Positions 1 to 5,598 are shown, counted from the first letter of the stretch. The stretch: 5,866 bases of DNA from Candidatus Aenigmatarchaeota archaeon (GCA_016198635.1 JACQIF010000051.1:1-5866); one strand, 5' to 3'. The notes: generated by a model not told the origin, from the sequence alone. Numbers and translations: made by a program.

Positions 1-558
1 CTCGTAGACTACAGAGGACACGTATCGTTCACCGGAAATGCAGTCGATTGGACGTATAGATGGCTTCCTAACGAAGAAAATGAGTTCTCCAGGCTCGCAC
101 GCGAGCATCTCGAGCATGACAGAAAAGAGCTGAGCGAAGCACAGCTACCACAGCAAGCGATCCACTGGGATTTCCATGGGGGCAACATGAAGTTCTCGGA
201 TAAAGTGTACGTCTTCGATTTCGAGTTTGCCCACCGCGATGCGCGGGTCATGGATGTGGCGAATACTCTAGTGTGCCTGGCTGCCATGAAGCCGGGCGAG
301 ATAGACTATTCCAATGCTGAGAGCTTTATCATGCAGTGCGAGCTGGACTTCGGGAAGGCCAGGGCATTTGTAGAAGGGTATGGTGGCCTATCTGCGAACG
401 AACTGCGAATCCTTCCTGAGGCGCTTGATGTGGCGTGGCTGGGGTGGAGTCTGTACACTTTTGCAAACAAGAAGGCTGCTGCATCCACTCTCAAAAAAGC
501 GTTGCATTTCCCAGTATGGGTGAGTGACAACGCAAACGACATAAGGAGGCTGTTCTGA
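1..558 (+). CDS. APH/homoserine-kinase-like phosphotransferase, C-terminal part (5' end outside window)
   Basis: The frame is open from base 1 to a TGA at 556-558, giving 185 residues of a longer protein whose N-lobe lies outside the window. The visible part is the C-lobe of the aminoglycoside phosphotransferase (APH)/homoserine kinase fold. Residues 54-62 read IHWDFHGGN, matching the HxDxxxxN catalytic loop with D57 as the likely base and N62 as a metal ligand. Residues 72-75 (FDFE) match the DFD/DFE metal-binding motif, followed by a conserved-type MDVA stretch. Members phosphorylate small hydroxyl substrates such as homoserine, choline, sugars or aminoglycosides; the substrate cannot be read from this half. 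W56 replaces the G usual in HGD. The gene ends two bases before the PRMT-like gene and its 3' end carries that gene's Shine-Dalgarno, so the two are very likely co-transcribed. Family assignment is firm, function is open. Confidence 0.85.
   Translation, partial: LVDYRGHVSFTGNAVDWTYRWLPNEENEFSRLAREHLEHDRKELSEAQLPQQAIHWDFHGGNMKFSDKVYVFDFEFAHRDARVMDVANTLVCLAAMKPGEIDYSNAESFIMQCELDFGKARAFVEGYGGLSANELRILPEALDVAWLGWSLYTFANKKAAASTLKKALHFPVWVSDNANDIRRLF
543..549 (+). promoter_or_regulatory. Shine-Dalgarno AAGGAGG for the GTG-started PRMT-like gene
   Basis: AAGGAGG lies inside the last codons of the upstream kinase gene, 11 bases before the GTG at 561. It supports the GTG over the next in-frame ATG at 603. 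It also indicates translation as a downstream gene of an operon rather than from a leaderless transcript. Confidence 0.7.
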
Positions 559-560
559 CT

Positions 561-1487
561 GTGTACTACCTTGACTATGAAAGGCTTAGTCATCACATAT
601 CGATGCTGTCTGATAGGACGAGAACAGGCGCGTTCCGTCGGGCTATCAGAAAGACTGTGAAGAGGGGGGACGTTGTAGTCGATCTTGGAACGGGAACTGG
701 GATAATGGCATTCTTCGCTTCGCAGTCAGGCGCCAGGAAAATCTATGCTATCGAAAGGACAGGTATCATAAACCTGGCAAAGAGACTGGCGGAGTCCAAC
801 GGCTATACGAATATCAAATTCATCAACTCCGACTCGCGCCATGCAAAACTCCCTGAGAAGTGCGACGTGCTCTTATCAGAGTGCATAGGATACTTCGCGC
901 TCCAAGAGAATATGCTCAGTGATGTGATAGAACTCAGGAAAAGGCTTCTGAAGAGGGGTGGCGTCATGATGCCGTCTGAAATAGAGCTGTTCCTTGCGCC
1001 TGTATCTTCGCCAGAACTGTACGGTAAAATCGCCTTCTGGAAAAGAATGTACGGCATCGGTTTCGGGCCTGCTATGGAAGTAGCGGCTAATTCGGTCTAC
1101 CAGGAACTAGTTGCGCCGGCGCAGCTGATAGCGAGTGCCGCACGAATCAAGCGCATAGACCTTTCAAAGGACGATAGCATAAAACTGGATGAGACTGTGG
1201 ATTTCACGGCACGCAGAGGAGGGCAGATAGATAGCATCTGCGGTTATTTCCGTGCCAAACTGTGCGACGATGTCTTCTTGACAAACGGGCCTGGAACACA
1301 AACGCACTGGAAGTGCCAGCTTTTTCCGCTAAATCCCCATCTGCGAGTCAGAAAGGGTGATGTGATACGCTGCCGGGTAAGAGCAATCCCGCACCGCGGT
1401 TTTGTGGACTGGGAGTGGGAAGCAAACGCGCAGGGATATGTGTCAAGACACTCCACGAGATACGGAGCCAGGCTCAAAGAGCTGTGA
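561..1487 (+). CDS. Protein arginine N-methyltransferase (PRMT)-like SAM-dependent methyltransferase
   Basis: 308 residues, GTG start, TGA stop. The protein is colinear with the catalytic core of eukaryotic type I PRMTs, which transfer methyl groups from SAM to arginine guanidino nitrogens. Visible in order: YYLDY (2-6), equivalent to the PRMT YFxxY; HISMLSDRTRT (12-22), equivalent to HEEMLxDxxRT, with M15 and the SAM-carboxylate Arg as R21; DLGTGTG (41-47), motif I; GARKIYAIE (57-65), with ribose-binding E65; SECIGYFALQE (106-116), the double-E loop with E107 and E116 nine residues apart as in PRMT1; ENM (116-118); a segment at 153-175 resembling the PRMT dimerisation-arm region; and THW (248-250). 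The GTG start is chosen because it restores the YxxxY segment and has a Shine-Dalgarno. C108 replaces the usual W of SEWMGY. PRMTs are classically eukaryotic, so an archaeal copy with all hallmarks is unusual. Substrate and product type are unknown. Family call is strong; arginine as the substrate is an inference. Confidence 0.88.
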   Translation: MYYLDYERLSHHISMLSDRTRTGAFRRAIRKTVKRGDVVVDLGTGTGIMAFFASQSGARKIYAIERTGIINLAKRLAESNGYTNIKFINSDSRHAKLPEKCDVLLSECIGYFALQENMLSDVIELRKRLLKRGGVMMPSEIELFLAPVSSPELYGKIAFWKRMYGIGFGPAMEVAANSVYQELVAPAQLIASAARIKRIDLSKDDSIKLDETVDFTARRGGQIDSICGYFRAKLCDDVFLTNGPGTQTHWKCQLFPLNPHLRVRKGDVIRCRVRAIPHRGFVDWEWEANAQGYVSRHSTRYGARLKEL

Positions 1488-1489
1488 AC

Positions 1490-2545
1490 TCATTCCTTCC
1501 TCTTGACGACGTAACCTATGGACTCGCGCGCCAGCTGCTTTAACGGCGATTCTGGCATGTCTTTTGTCTGTTTGTCGAACCTCTTCGCGGCCTCTCCTGC
1601 CAAGCGCGCCGCCTCTTTCTCTGCGTACGAGATGGAACCCAGCTCTTTGAACTTCTCGAGTATCCACTTAACTTCGTCTTCTGTCTTCTGTTCGCGCGGC
1701 TTTGCGTATATCGCCTTCAGTTTTGCCAGAATGTCCGCAGGCGCGTTCTGAACGGCGTGCCACAGGACTATCGTCTTGACGCCGTCGCGCACGTCGTTGC
1801 CTATGGATTTTCCGAGGACTGCCTCTGTCGACGTGCAGTCCAGAATATCGTCTTTTATCTGGAAGGCGTTGCCCACGGATACCCCATATTCCGCCATGCT
1901 ATTCACGACTTCTTCCGGCGCTCCTGCTATTATCGCGCCGCACTGCATAGGCCCGTAAACGGTGTAGTAGGCGGCTTTAGCGTGTATGGACTTGAAGTAG
2001 TCTTCTGGCGTGAATTTTGTGATGTCTTTAACATCGTGTGTAAGACGCATGTCCAGGTACTGGCCTTCGTGCGTCACGTGCATTATATCAAAGAACTTGT
2101 CGAAGTAGCGCCTGCCCCTATCCTTTCCGAGTTTCTCGGCCGCTTCGTGCGCCATTCTCCAGTTCATCATATGCAGATGATCCCCCCCGAGGACTGCGTA
2201 GTTCAAACCGAACAGGACGTGCGCAGCGGGCTGCCCGCGTCTTAGAGAATTACCGTCCATGATGTCATCGTGCATGAGAATCCAGTCTTCCGAGGTCTGT
2301 TGCACGGCAGCCGGGAGTATCGCGTCCTCCATGCGCCCGCCATAGAGAAGATTCCACAAAAGCAAGTATGACGGCCTTCTGTACTGCCCTTTGCGGTCGA
2401 CGTAGCAACGGACTATCTTATGATAGGCCTCTGGTTCGCCTTTAGGGAGGTATTCGCAAATCTTGTTGTAGACAGTCTCTTTGTAGAGAGCAACGAAACT
2501 CTTGAAGTCCCTTGGAACCGGCGGCGTCTCCATATCCTCACACAT
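1490..2545 (-). CDS. Trans-polyprenyl diphosphate synthase (GGPP/FPP synthase type)
   Basis: 351 residues. This all-alpha prenyltransferase condenses IPP with allylic diphosphates to make C15-C20 or longer chains, which in archaea feed ether-lipid synthesis. Visible motifs: KGQYRRP (52-58), a variant of GGKxxRP; the first Asp-rich motif HDDIMD (92-97, D93/D94/D97) followed by LRRG (101-104); HAKAA (188-192), in place of the usual KTA region; the second Asp-rich motif FQIKDDILD (228-236, D232/D233/D236); and GKSIGNDVRDGVKT (245-258). An aromatic W88 sits five residues before the first DDxxD, a position that affects chain length, so C15/C20 is plausible but not settled. ATG at 2545 is used; M5 (2533) is an alternative. 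No Shine-Dalgarno is seen and a TTTAAATA box lies about 22 bases upstream, suggesting a leaderless or nearly leaderless mRNA. The gene converges on the PRMT-like gene with a two-base gap and diverges from rnhB. Confidence 0.93.
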   Translation of the reverse strand: MCEDMETPPVPRDFKSFVALYKETVYNKICEYLPKGEPEAYHKIVRCYVDRKGQYRRPSYLLLWNLLYGGRMEDAILPAAVQQTSEDWILMHDDIMDGNSLRRGQPAAHVLFGLNYAVLGGDHLHMMNWRMAHEAAEKLGKDRGRRYFDKFFDIMHVTHEGQYLDMRLTHDVKDITKFTPEDYFKSIHAKAAYYTVYGPMQCGAIIAGAPEEVVNSMAEYGVSVGNAFQIKDDILDCTSTEAVLGKSIGNDVRDGVKTIVLWHAVQNAPADILAKLKAIYAKPREQKTEDEVKWILEKFKELGSISYAEKEAARLAGEAAKRFDKQTKDMPESPLKQLARESIGYVVKRKE

Positions 2546-2562
2546 CCCAACTTCAGTGCCTG

Positions 2563-2572
2563 TTTATTTAAA
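2563..2572. promoter_or_regulatory. Shared AT-rich TATA-like box between divergent prenyl synthase and rnhB
   Basis: TTTATTTAAA on the plus strand reads TTTAAATAAA on the minus strand. Its centre is about 22 bases from the minus-strand ATG (2545) and about 29-30 bases from the plus-strand ATG (2597). Archaeal TATA boxes are centred about 26-27 bases before the transcription start, so one element could drive both genes with almost no leader. It is the only clear AT-rich box in this otherwise GC-rich 51-base gap. Confidence 0.65.
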
Positions 2573-2596
2573 CGCGCGCCTCTCCTAAATCACAAT

Positions 2597-3265
2597 ATGG
2601 ATAAAAACAAACTCGTCCTCGGCATAGACGAAGCAGGCCGCGGCGCAGTGATAGGCCCGCTCGTCGTTGGAGGCGCCGTGGCGTACGAGAGCGACCTGCC
2701 TAAGCTAAAGGCATTGGGCGTCAAGGATTCGAAGCTGCTCACGCCAGAGAAGCGCGAGCGTTTGTATGCAGAGCTGAAGAAGATTTTAAAGGATTACGTC
2801 ACGATACACATCAGCGCAAATGACATAGACGAGATGCGCGAACGCGACAACCTTAACGTCATAGAGGCCAAGAAGATGGCTGAAATCATAAAGGCGATGG
2901 GCGCGGACGTTGCGTACGTGGACGCTCCGCAGGTATCCACTGGAAAATTCAAAGACTATTTGCTCGCTCTTGCAAAGAACCATACAGAAATAATCGCAGA
3001 GAACAAGGCTGACGTGAAGTACGTAATCGTTGGCGCAGCCTCAATCATCGCAAAGGTCGAGCGCGACTGGGAGATAGAAAAGATCAAACGTGCGGTCGGC
3101 GTGGACTTCGGCGTCGGCTACCCGCACGACGAGAAGACAATAAAGTTTTTGAAGAGCCTGCTAGAAAAACACGAGGAGTTCCCTGACTACGTGCGAAGCT
3201 CGTGGATCACGGCTGACGCATTAAAAAAGGATAGGAACCAGAAGAAGTTGGACGAGTATGATTAG
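2597..3265 (+). CDS. rnhB: Ribonuclease HII
   Basis: 222 residues. RNase HII cuts the RNA strand of RNA-DNA hybrids and removes single ribonucleotides from DNA. Motifs: GIDEAGRGAVIGPLVVGG (9-26) with catalytic D11 and E12 and the GRG loop (14-16); KDSKLL (43-48); VDAP (108-111) with third acidic residue D109; ENKADVKY (135-142) with D139; GAASIIAKVERD (146-157); GVGYPHD (172-178) with conserved Y175. The D-E-D-D spacing fits archaeal RNase HII and the length is normal. The frame is open further upstream to 2420, but that extension overlaps the divergent prenyl synthase gene and is not homologous to the family; the ATG at 2597 starts the protein just before GIDEAGRG. No Shine-Dalgarno; the TATA-like box 30 bases upstream suggests a leaderless transcript. 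GVGYPHD is a small departure from the more usual SGYPSD. Confidence 0.97.
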   Translation: MDKNKLVLGIDEAGRGAVIGPLVVGGAVAYESDLPKLKALGVKDSKLLTPEKRERLYAELKKILKDYVTIHISANDIDEMRERDNLNVIEAKKMAEIIKAMGADVAYVDAPQVSTGKFKDYLLALAKNHTEIIAENKADVKYVIVGAASIIAKVERDWEIEKIKRAVGVDFGVGYPHDEKTIKFLKSLLEKHEEFPDYVRSSWITADALKKDRNQKKLDEYD

Positions 3266-3271
3266 GATGGT

Positions 3272-3285
3272 GCCCCATGAGGGGC
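3272..3285. other. Small GC-rich hairpin just after rnhB
   Basis: GCCCC pairs with GGGGC around an ATGA loop, seven bases after the rnhB stop codon. No T-tract follows directly, so it is not a standard terminator. It could protect the rnhB mRNA 3' end, or form the 3' end of a minus-strand small RNA. The structure is clear; the role is not. Confidence 0.4.
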
Positions 3286-3311
3286 GCGGGCTCAACTCCC
3301 TACAGAGCGTC

Positions 3312-3332
3312 AACGCACCGGTGTCAGAAGCC
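3312..3332. repeat. Near-copy of the tRNA-Leu anticodon-arm region
   Basis: This 21-base block matches 3486-3506 inside tRNA-Leu at 18 of 21 positions, including a continuous 13-base identity, GGTGTCAGAAGCC. It covers the equivalent of the 3' D-stem, the anticodon stem and the whole anticodon loop. By rough count, a 13-base match between a 200-base gap and an 84-base gene is expected about 3 times in 10,000 by chance. All three differences are transitions in the direction that lets a minus-strand RNA still pair with the tRNA by G-U wobble. It may be a tRNA remnant (for example from integration or recombination) or part of an antisense/guide RNA. Confidence 0.75.
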
Positions 3333-3353
3333 TATATTCGGATACACACTTTT

Positions 3354-3361
3354 CTATTTAA
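3354..3361 (-). promoter_or_regulatory. TATA-like box TTAAATAG in the rnhB-tRNA gap (orientation uncertain)
   Basis: On the minus strand this reads CTTAAATAG, close to archaeal TATA boxes. Its centre (about 3358) is 26 bases from 3332, the edge of the tRNA-Leu-like block, so a minus-strand transcript would begin with the antisense of the tRNA anticodon arm. On the plus strand (CTATTTAAG) it could instead serve the tRNA gene, but that would need an 80-base leader containing a T-tract. Confidence 0.35.
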
Positions 3362-3396
3362 GCCTTTCTTCAGGATAGCGGTTTTACCATTACCAG

Positions 3397-3406
3397 TTGT
3401 TTTTTC
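3397..3406 (+). terminator. Possible T-tract terminator (plus strand)
   Basis: TTGTTTTTTC is the only strong T-run in the rnhB-tRNA gap. T-tracts alone can terminate archaeal RNA polymerase, so this may end rnhB transcripts, giving an untranslated tail of about 135 bases. A five-base-pair inverted repeat, ACCAC...GTGGT (3411-3424), lies just downstream rather than upstream, so it is not a bacterial-style terminator. Confidence 0.35.
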
Positions 3407-3464
3407 TATTACCACCACGGTGGTCGTAAACTCTTGACGTTCTAGACGCCTTAGGTAACGTGGT

Positions 3465-3551
3465 GCTAGGGTGACGGAGCATGGAAACGTGCTGGTGTCA
3501 GAAGCCAGTTGCCGAAAGGCATCGTGGGTTCGAGTCCCACCCCTAGCGCCA
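3465..3551 (+). tRNA. tRNA-Leu (anticodon CAG), with encoded CCA
   Basis: A full class II cloverleaf can be folded by hand. Acceptor GCTAGGG (3465-3471) pairs perfectly with CCCTAGC (3541-3547); discriminator G3548 is followed by CCA (3549-3551). D-stem ACG (3474-3476) pairs with CGT (3488-3490) around a loop containing GG at 3483-3484. The anticodon stem 3492-3496 pairs with 3504-3508, including one T-G pair. Loop GTCAGAA places T33 before anticodon CAG (3499-3501), which reads CUG leucine codons. The long variable arm TGCC-GAAA-GGCA (3510-3521) is typical of Leu/Ser tRNAs. The T-arm is GTGGG-TTCGAGT-CCCAC (3524-3540). No intron. No clear TATA box lies at the usual distance upstream. The 3' end is nine bases from the stop codon of the converging minus-strand gene. 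Confidence 0.96.
3486..3506. repeat. tRNA-internal copy of the 21-base repeat
   Basis: Partner of the block at 3312-3332. It spans the 3' side of the D-stem and the anticodon stem-loop of tRNA-Leu(CAG). This region of tRNA genes is a common target for archaeal integrases and for guide RNAs. Confidence 0.75.
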
Positions 3552-3560
3552 CTAAGAAAT

Positions 3561-4184
3561 CTAACCGTACGTTATCACGATGTCGTCCATCTGCGTATCT
3601 GTTCCGGCTGCCTTCGGCGCGTATTTCTCGAACTCTGCGTTCACGCGGCCGTTGACAAACATCTCCAAACGTTTTGTTCCGTCAGAACAGAACTCCCTGC
3701 CGCCGTCCAGCACGAAACACGTGGAGTCCAGTTTCATCCCAAGCGTGCTGAACACATAACCAAGCGTTATTCCTGTGGCGTGCATGTGTCCCGTTACGCC
3801 GTCCCCGTCCTCGAAGTGGAACCGCTGGTCACGGAGCTGATAGCGCGCACGCGAGAAGTCTATGGGGACGCCGTCCAGCGTAACGGCAATGCGGAAATGT
3901 TCATGGATACCGCCGAGCGGACCGACGTTAGAATCTTGAAGGGAACCTGCTGCCTGGGAAACGTGATCTGGTACGTTCGGCTGCGCCTGTGCAGTCGGTG
4001 AGGAGAAGAATGCGTAGGCTGCCGTAGAACCGAAGAATAATACTCCTATAATCACGGCATAGAGCTGCTTGCTGCTCAACTTAGGCATCTTTATTTTTAT
4101 CTTGCCTGCGTTGTCCTGCAAAGGCTGCGGTGTAGCAGGGGTTTCCGTACGATCTGACTTTGGTTCGTGAGGTCTTCGAGACAT
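3561..4184 (-). CDS. Membrane-anchored extracytoplasmic His/Cys protein with IHEH and HMHATG motifs
   Basis: 207 residues, function unknown. A polar, basic N-terminus (1-38) precedes one hydrophobic segment (about 40-60), then Ala/Gln-rich AQAQ, which could be a signal-peptidase site. The outer domain carries IHEH (93-96), VPIDFSRARYQL (106-117), HFEDGDG (123-129), HMHATG (133-138), TLGYVFSTLGM (140-150), two cysteines (C156, C166) and a C-terminal DIVITYG. The clustered histidines (H94, H96, H123, H133, H135) suggest metal binding, possibly copper or zinc; this is inference. I recall similar conserved hypothetical proteins beside archaeal DsbA genes but cannot name a family. ATG at 4184 is chosen because AGGTG stands five bases upstream, overlapping the previous gene's stop codon. 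M33 (4088) is an alternative that would leave a short signal anchor. Very likely last gene of the dsbA-like operon. Confidence 0.8.
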   Translation of the reverse strand: MSRRPHEPKSDRTETPATPQPLQDNAGKIKIKMPKLSSKQLYAVIIGVLFFGSTAAYAFFSSPTAQAQPNVPDHVSQAAGSLQDSNVGPLGGIHEHFRIAVTLDGVPIDFSRARYQLRDQRFHFEDGDGVTGHMHATGITLGYVFSTLGMKLDSTCFVLDGGREFCSDGTKRLEMFVNGRVNAEFEKYAPKAAGTDTQMDDIVITYG

Positions 4185-4189
4185 ATGTA

Positions 4190-4194
4190 CACCT
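4190..4194 (-). promoter_or_regulatory. Shine-Dalgarno AGGTG overlapping the upstream stop codon
   Basis: Read on the minus strand, TTAGGTG contains the TAG stop of the CPAC membrane protein (4193-4195) and an AGGTG placed five bases before the ATG at 4184. This ties the two genes together by translational coupling and decides the start of the His/Cys protein. Confidence 0.6.
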
Positions 4195-4726
4195 AAATCT
4201 TGCAAGCGCCGCCGCTCTCGATGTCGCGTGACAGCCAATATATAGGCATCACGAGCAAGGCGAAGCTCAGCAACCGCAGCTCCCATCCCTGGAAAGGCAG
4301 CGCTGCGAGTCCTCCAGCAACACCTGCCAACGAGAGCGCGCCTGTCGCGCACGCCGGGCATCCCGCGCCGAACGCGCCCAGAACGAAGCCGCTCAAAGTC
4401 GAACTGCCTTGCTTCGTGCTGAAGCCGAAGTTGCGCACGCGGTAAACAAGTAGCGAGGCGTTGACACCGACAAGTACGGCTGATACGAAGATAGTGACTG
4501 CTGTGGCGAATCCAGCGGACTGCTCTATGCCTTTGACGAGCGCTGCCATGAGATTTATTATAGTGGATAATGGGTATCCAGAGCTTATGGCTTGGGCAAA
4601 CAAGGGTACGTTTGTCAGGAAGATATAGAAAGCCACTACCAAGGCCATGGTTATCCCGGTGACAGCAAAGTACTGCCACTTCGTGTACACTTTCCCAACG
4701 GACGAACGCACGACACGCAGATTCAT
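4193..4726 (-). CDS. Four-helix membrane protein with a CPAC motif
   Basis: 177 residues, not assignable to a named family. Hydrophobic segments lie at about 18-38, 72-96, 112-142 and 148-165. The third begins with GAFGAGCPACATGALSLAG (118-136), placing a thioredoxin-like CPAC pair (C123, C126) at or in the membrane beside a glycine-rich stretch. A third cysteine (C175) sits two residues from the C-terminus in GGACKI. It lies between a DsbA-like gene and a His/Cys secreted domain, so a role in passing electrons across the membrane, as DsbB/VKOR or CcdA/DsbD do, is plausible. It shows neither the VKOR nor the CcdA layout, so this is inference. ATG at 4726 has AGGT (4732-4735, minus strand) five bases upstream. 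Eight bases separate its stop from the next start. Confidence 0.82.
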   Translation of the reverse strand: MNLRVVRSSVGKVYTKWQYFAVTGITMALVVAFYIFLTNVPLFAQAISSGYPLSTIINLMAALVKGIEQSAGFATAVTIFVSAVLVGVNASLLVYRVRNFGFSTKQGSSTLSGFVLGAFGAGCPACATGALSLAGVAGGLAALPFQGWELRLLSFALLVMPIYWLSRDIESGGACKI

Positions 4727-4747
4727 AGTTTACCTAGCCCCGCCAAG

Positions 4748-4755
4748 TACTAAAA
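4748..4755 (-). promoter_or_regulatory. Possible internal TATA-like box TTTTAGTA
   Basis: On the minus strand TTTTAGTA is centred about 25 bases before the ATG at 4726, within the 91-base gap after the DsbA-like gene. It may give the two downstream genes a promoter of their own. It is a weaker match than the box at 5599-5608, and the Shine-Dalgarno of the 4726 gene suggests read-through also occurs. Confidence 0.3.
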
Positions 4756-4817
4756 GTTGACGTTATACAGGTTCGGCGTCAATAACATCCGGTTCTTGAG
4801 CTTCTGCTCGATAACCT

Positions 4818-5579
4818 TCAGCTCCGGAGCTCTTGGTCCAGAACCTGCTGGAAAGCCTCGAACGGCTGTGCACCAACGAGCAGGACGTAACCCTTGCTTG
4901 GCGAGCCTATGAAGAAGCTGGGCGTGCCGCTCACGCCGTACTTGTTGCCGTCCGCGACATCGGCGGCCACACGGGCGCGTTTCGCGCCATCGTCTAGACA
5001 CTTCATCGCCTTTTCGACGTCAAGGCCTTGCACACCGGACAGCCACGCCTTCAGGTCGTTTTTTGTGTATGAAATCGTTCCTTGGCCCTGTTTGGCCTGG
5101 TTGCTGAATATCGCATCGTGCGCTTCCCAGAACTTGCCCTGATCGCCGGCGCACTCTGCGGCTTCCGCGGAAGGTTGGGCTGCGGGATGGAAGGAAAGCG
5201 GGAAGTGCCTGTACTCGAGGCGGGTTTTGCCTGTGTCTATGTAAGCGCTCTTGACTTCTGGAAGCGTGCCCTGCCAAAACGAGCGGCAGAACGGGCACTG
5301 GAAGTCGGAGTACTCTATTATCGTGATTTTGGCGTCCTCGTCGCCGATAGAGTATGCGCCTACGTCCGTTACAGTCACGCGACTCGGCGGCGCTGCGGCG
5401 TCTCCGCTGCCTTGTGGAGCGATGTTTGCTCCTGATGCGCCTGTTTGGACAAACGATCCTATCAAGAACGTGAAGACGTTTAGCGCAACAAGCAGCAACG
5501 CAACCCACTTGACTGTGTTTTTCGGGATCGTTACGGCGTCTTGATGCGATTCCCTGCTTTTGCGCGTGCGTTCTTCCAT
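4818..5579 (-). CDS. DsbA-like membrane-anchored thiol-disulfide oxidoreductase
   Basis: 253 residues. A charged cytoplasmic start (1-21) is followed by one membrane segment (about 22-44), an Ala/Pro/Gly-rich linker (46-66) and a thioredoxin-fold domain of the DsbA/disulfide-bond-formation type (about 67-253). The active site is C95-P96-F97-C98 in EYSDFQCPFCRSFW. Further family marks are EYRHFPLSFHP (122-132), the helical insertion with KFWEAHDAIF (149-158), and the cis-proline loop GVSGTPSFFIG (215-225, P220). Two extra cysteines (C143, C194) lie in the helical insertion. Such proteins form or reshuffle disulfides in exported proteins outside the cytoplasm. ATG at 5579 has no Shine-Dalgarno but a TTTAAATA box centred 25 bases upstream, fitting a leaderless transcript. 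It is probably the first gene of a three-gene operon. No DsbB or VKOR partner is visible in the window. Confidence 0.94.
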   Translation of the reverse strand: MEERTRKSRESHQDAVTIPKNTVKWVALLLVALNVFTFLIGSFVQTGASGANIAPQGSGDAAAPPSRVTVTDVGAYSIGDEDAKITIIEYSDFQCPFCRSFWQGTLPEVKSAYIDTGKTRLEYRHFPLSFHPAAQPSAEAAECAGDQGKFWEAHDAIFSNQAKQGQGTISYTKNDLKAWLSGVQGLDVEKAMKCLDDGAKRARVAADVADGNKYGVSGTPSFFIGSPSKGYVLLVGAQPFEAFQQVLDQELRS

Positions 5580-5598
5580 GCACAGCGTGAGACATGGG

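Noticed and set aside
1757..2245. 162-codon plus-strand open frame inside the prenyl synthase gene
   Set aside because: Antisense shadow of a gene with clear catalytic motifs; no recognisable protein features of its own.
2420..2596. In-frame upstream extension of rnhB (59 more residues)
   Set aside because: It overlaps the divergent prenyl synthase gene, lacks family similarity, and the ATG at 2597 has a well-placed TATA box and begins just before the catalytic motif.
3266..3345. C/D box guide RNA on the plus strand
   Set aside because: No RTGATGA box C or properly placed CTGA box D was found on this strand.
3411..3424. Bacterial-style intrinsic terminator
   Set aside because: The T-tract precedes rather than follows the five-base-pair inverted repeat.
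3561..4679. Long upstream extension of the His/Cys protein frame
   Set aside because: The extra 165 residues are an Arg-rich frame shadow overlapping the CPAC membrane protein; the Shine-Dalgarno supports the start at 4184.
4750..4817. Possible frameshifted C-terminal tail of the DsbA-like protein (ELKVIEQKLKNRM in another frame)
   Set aside because: The stop at 4818 gives a normal DsbA end after the last helix. A stop-free run of about 24 codons is expected by chance roughly one time in three.
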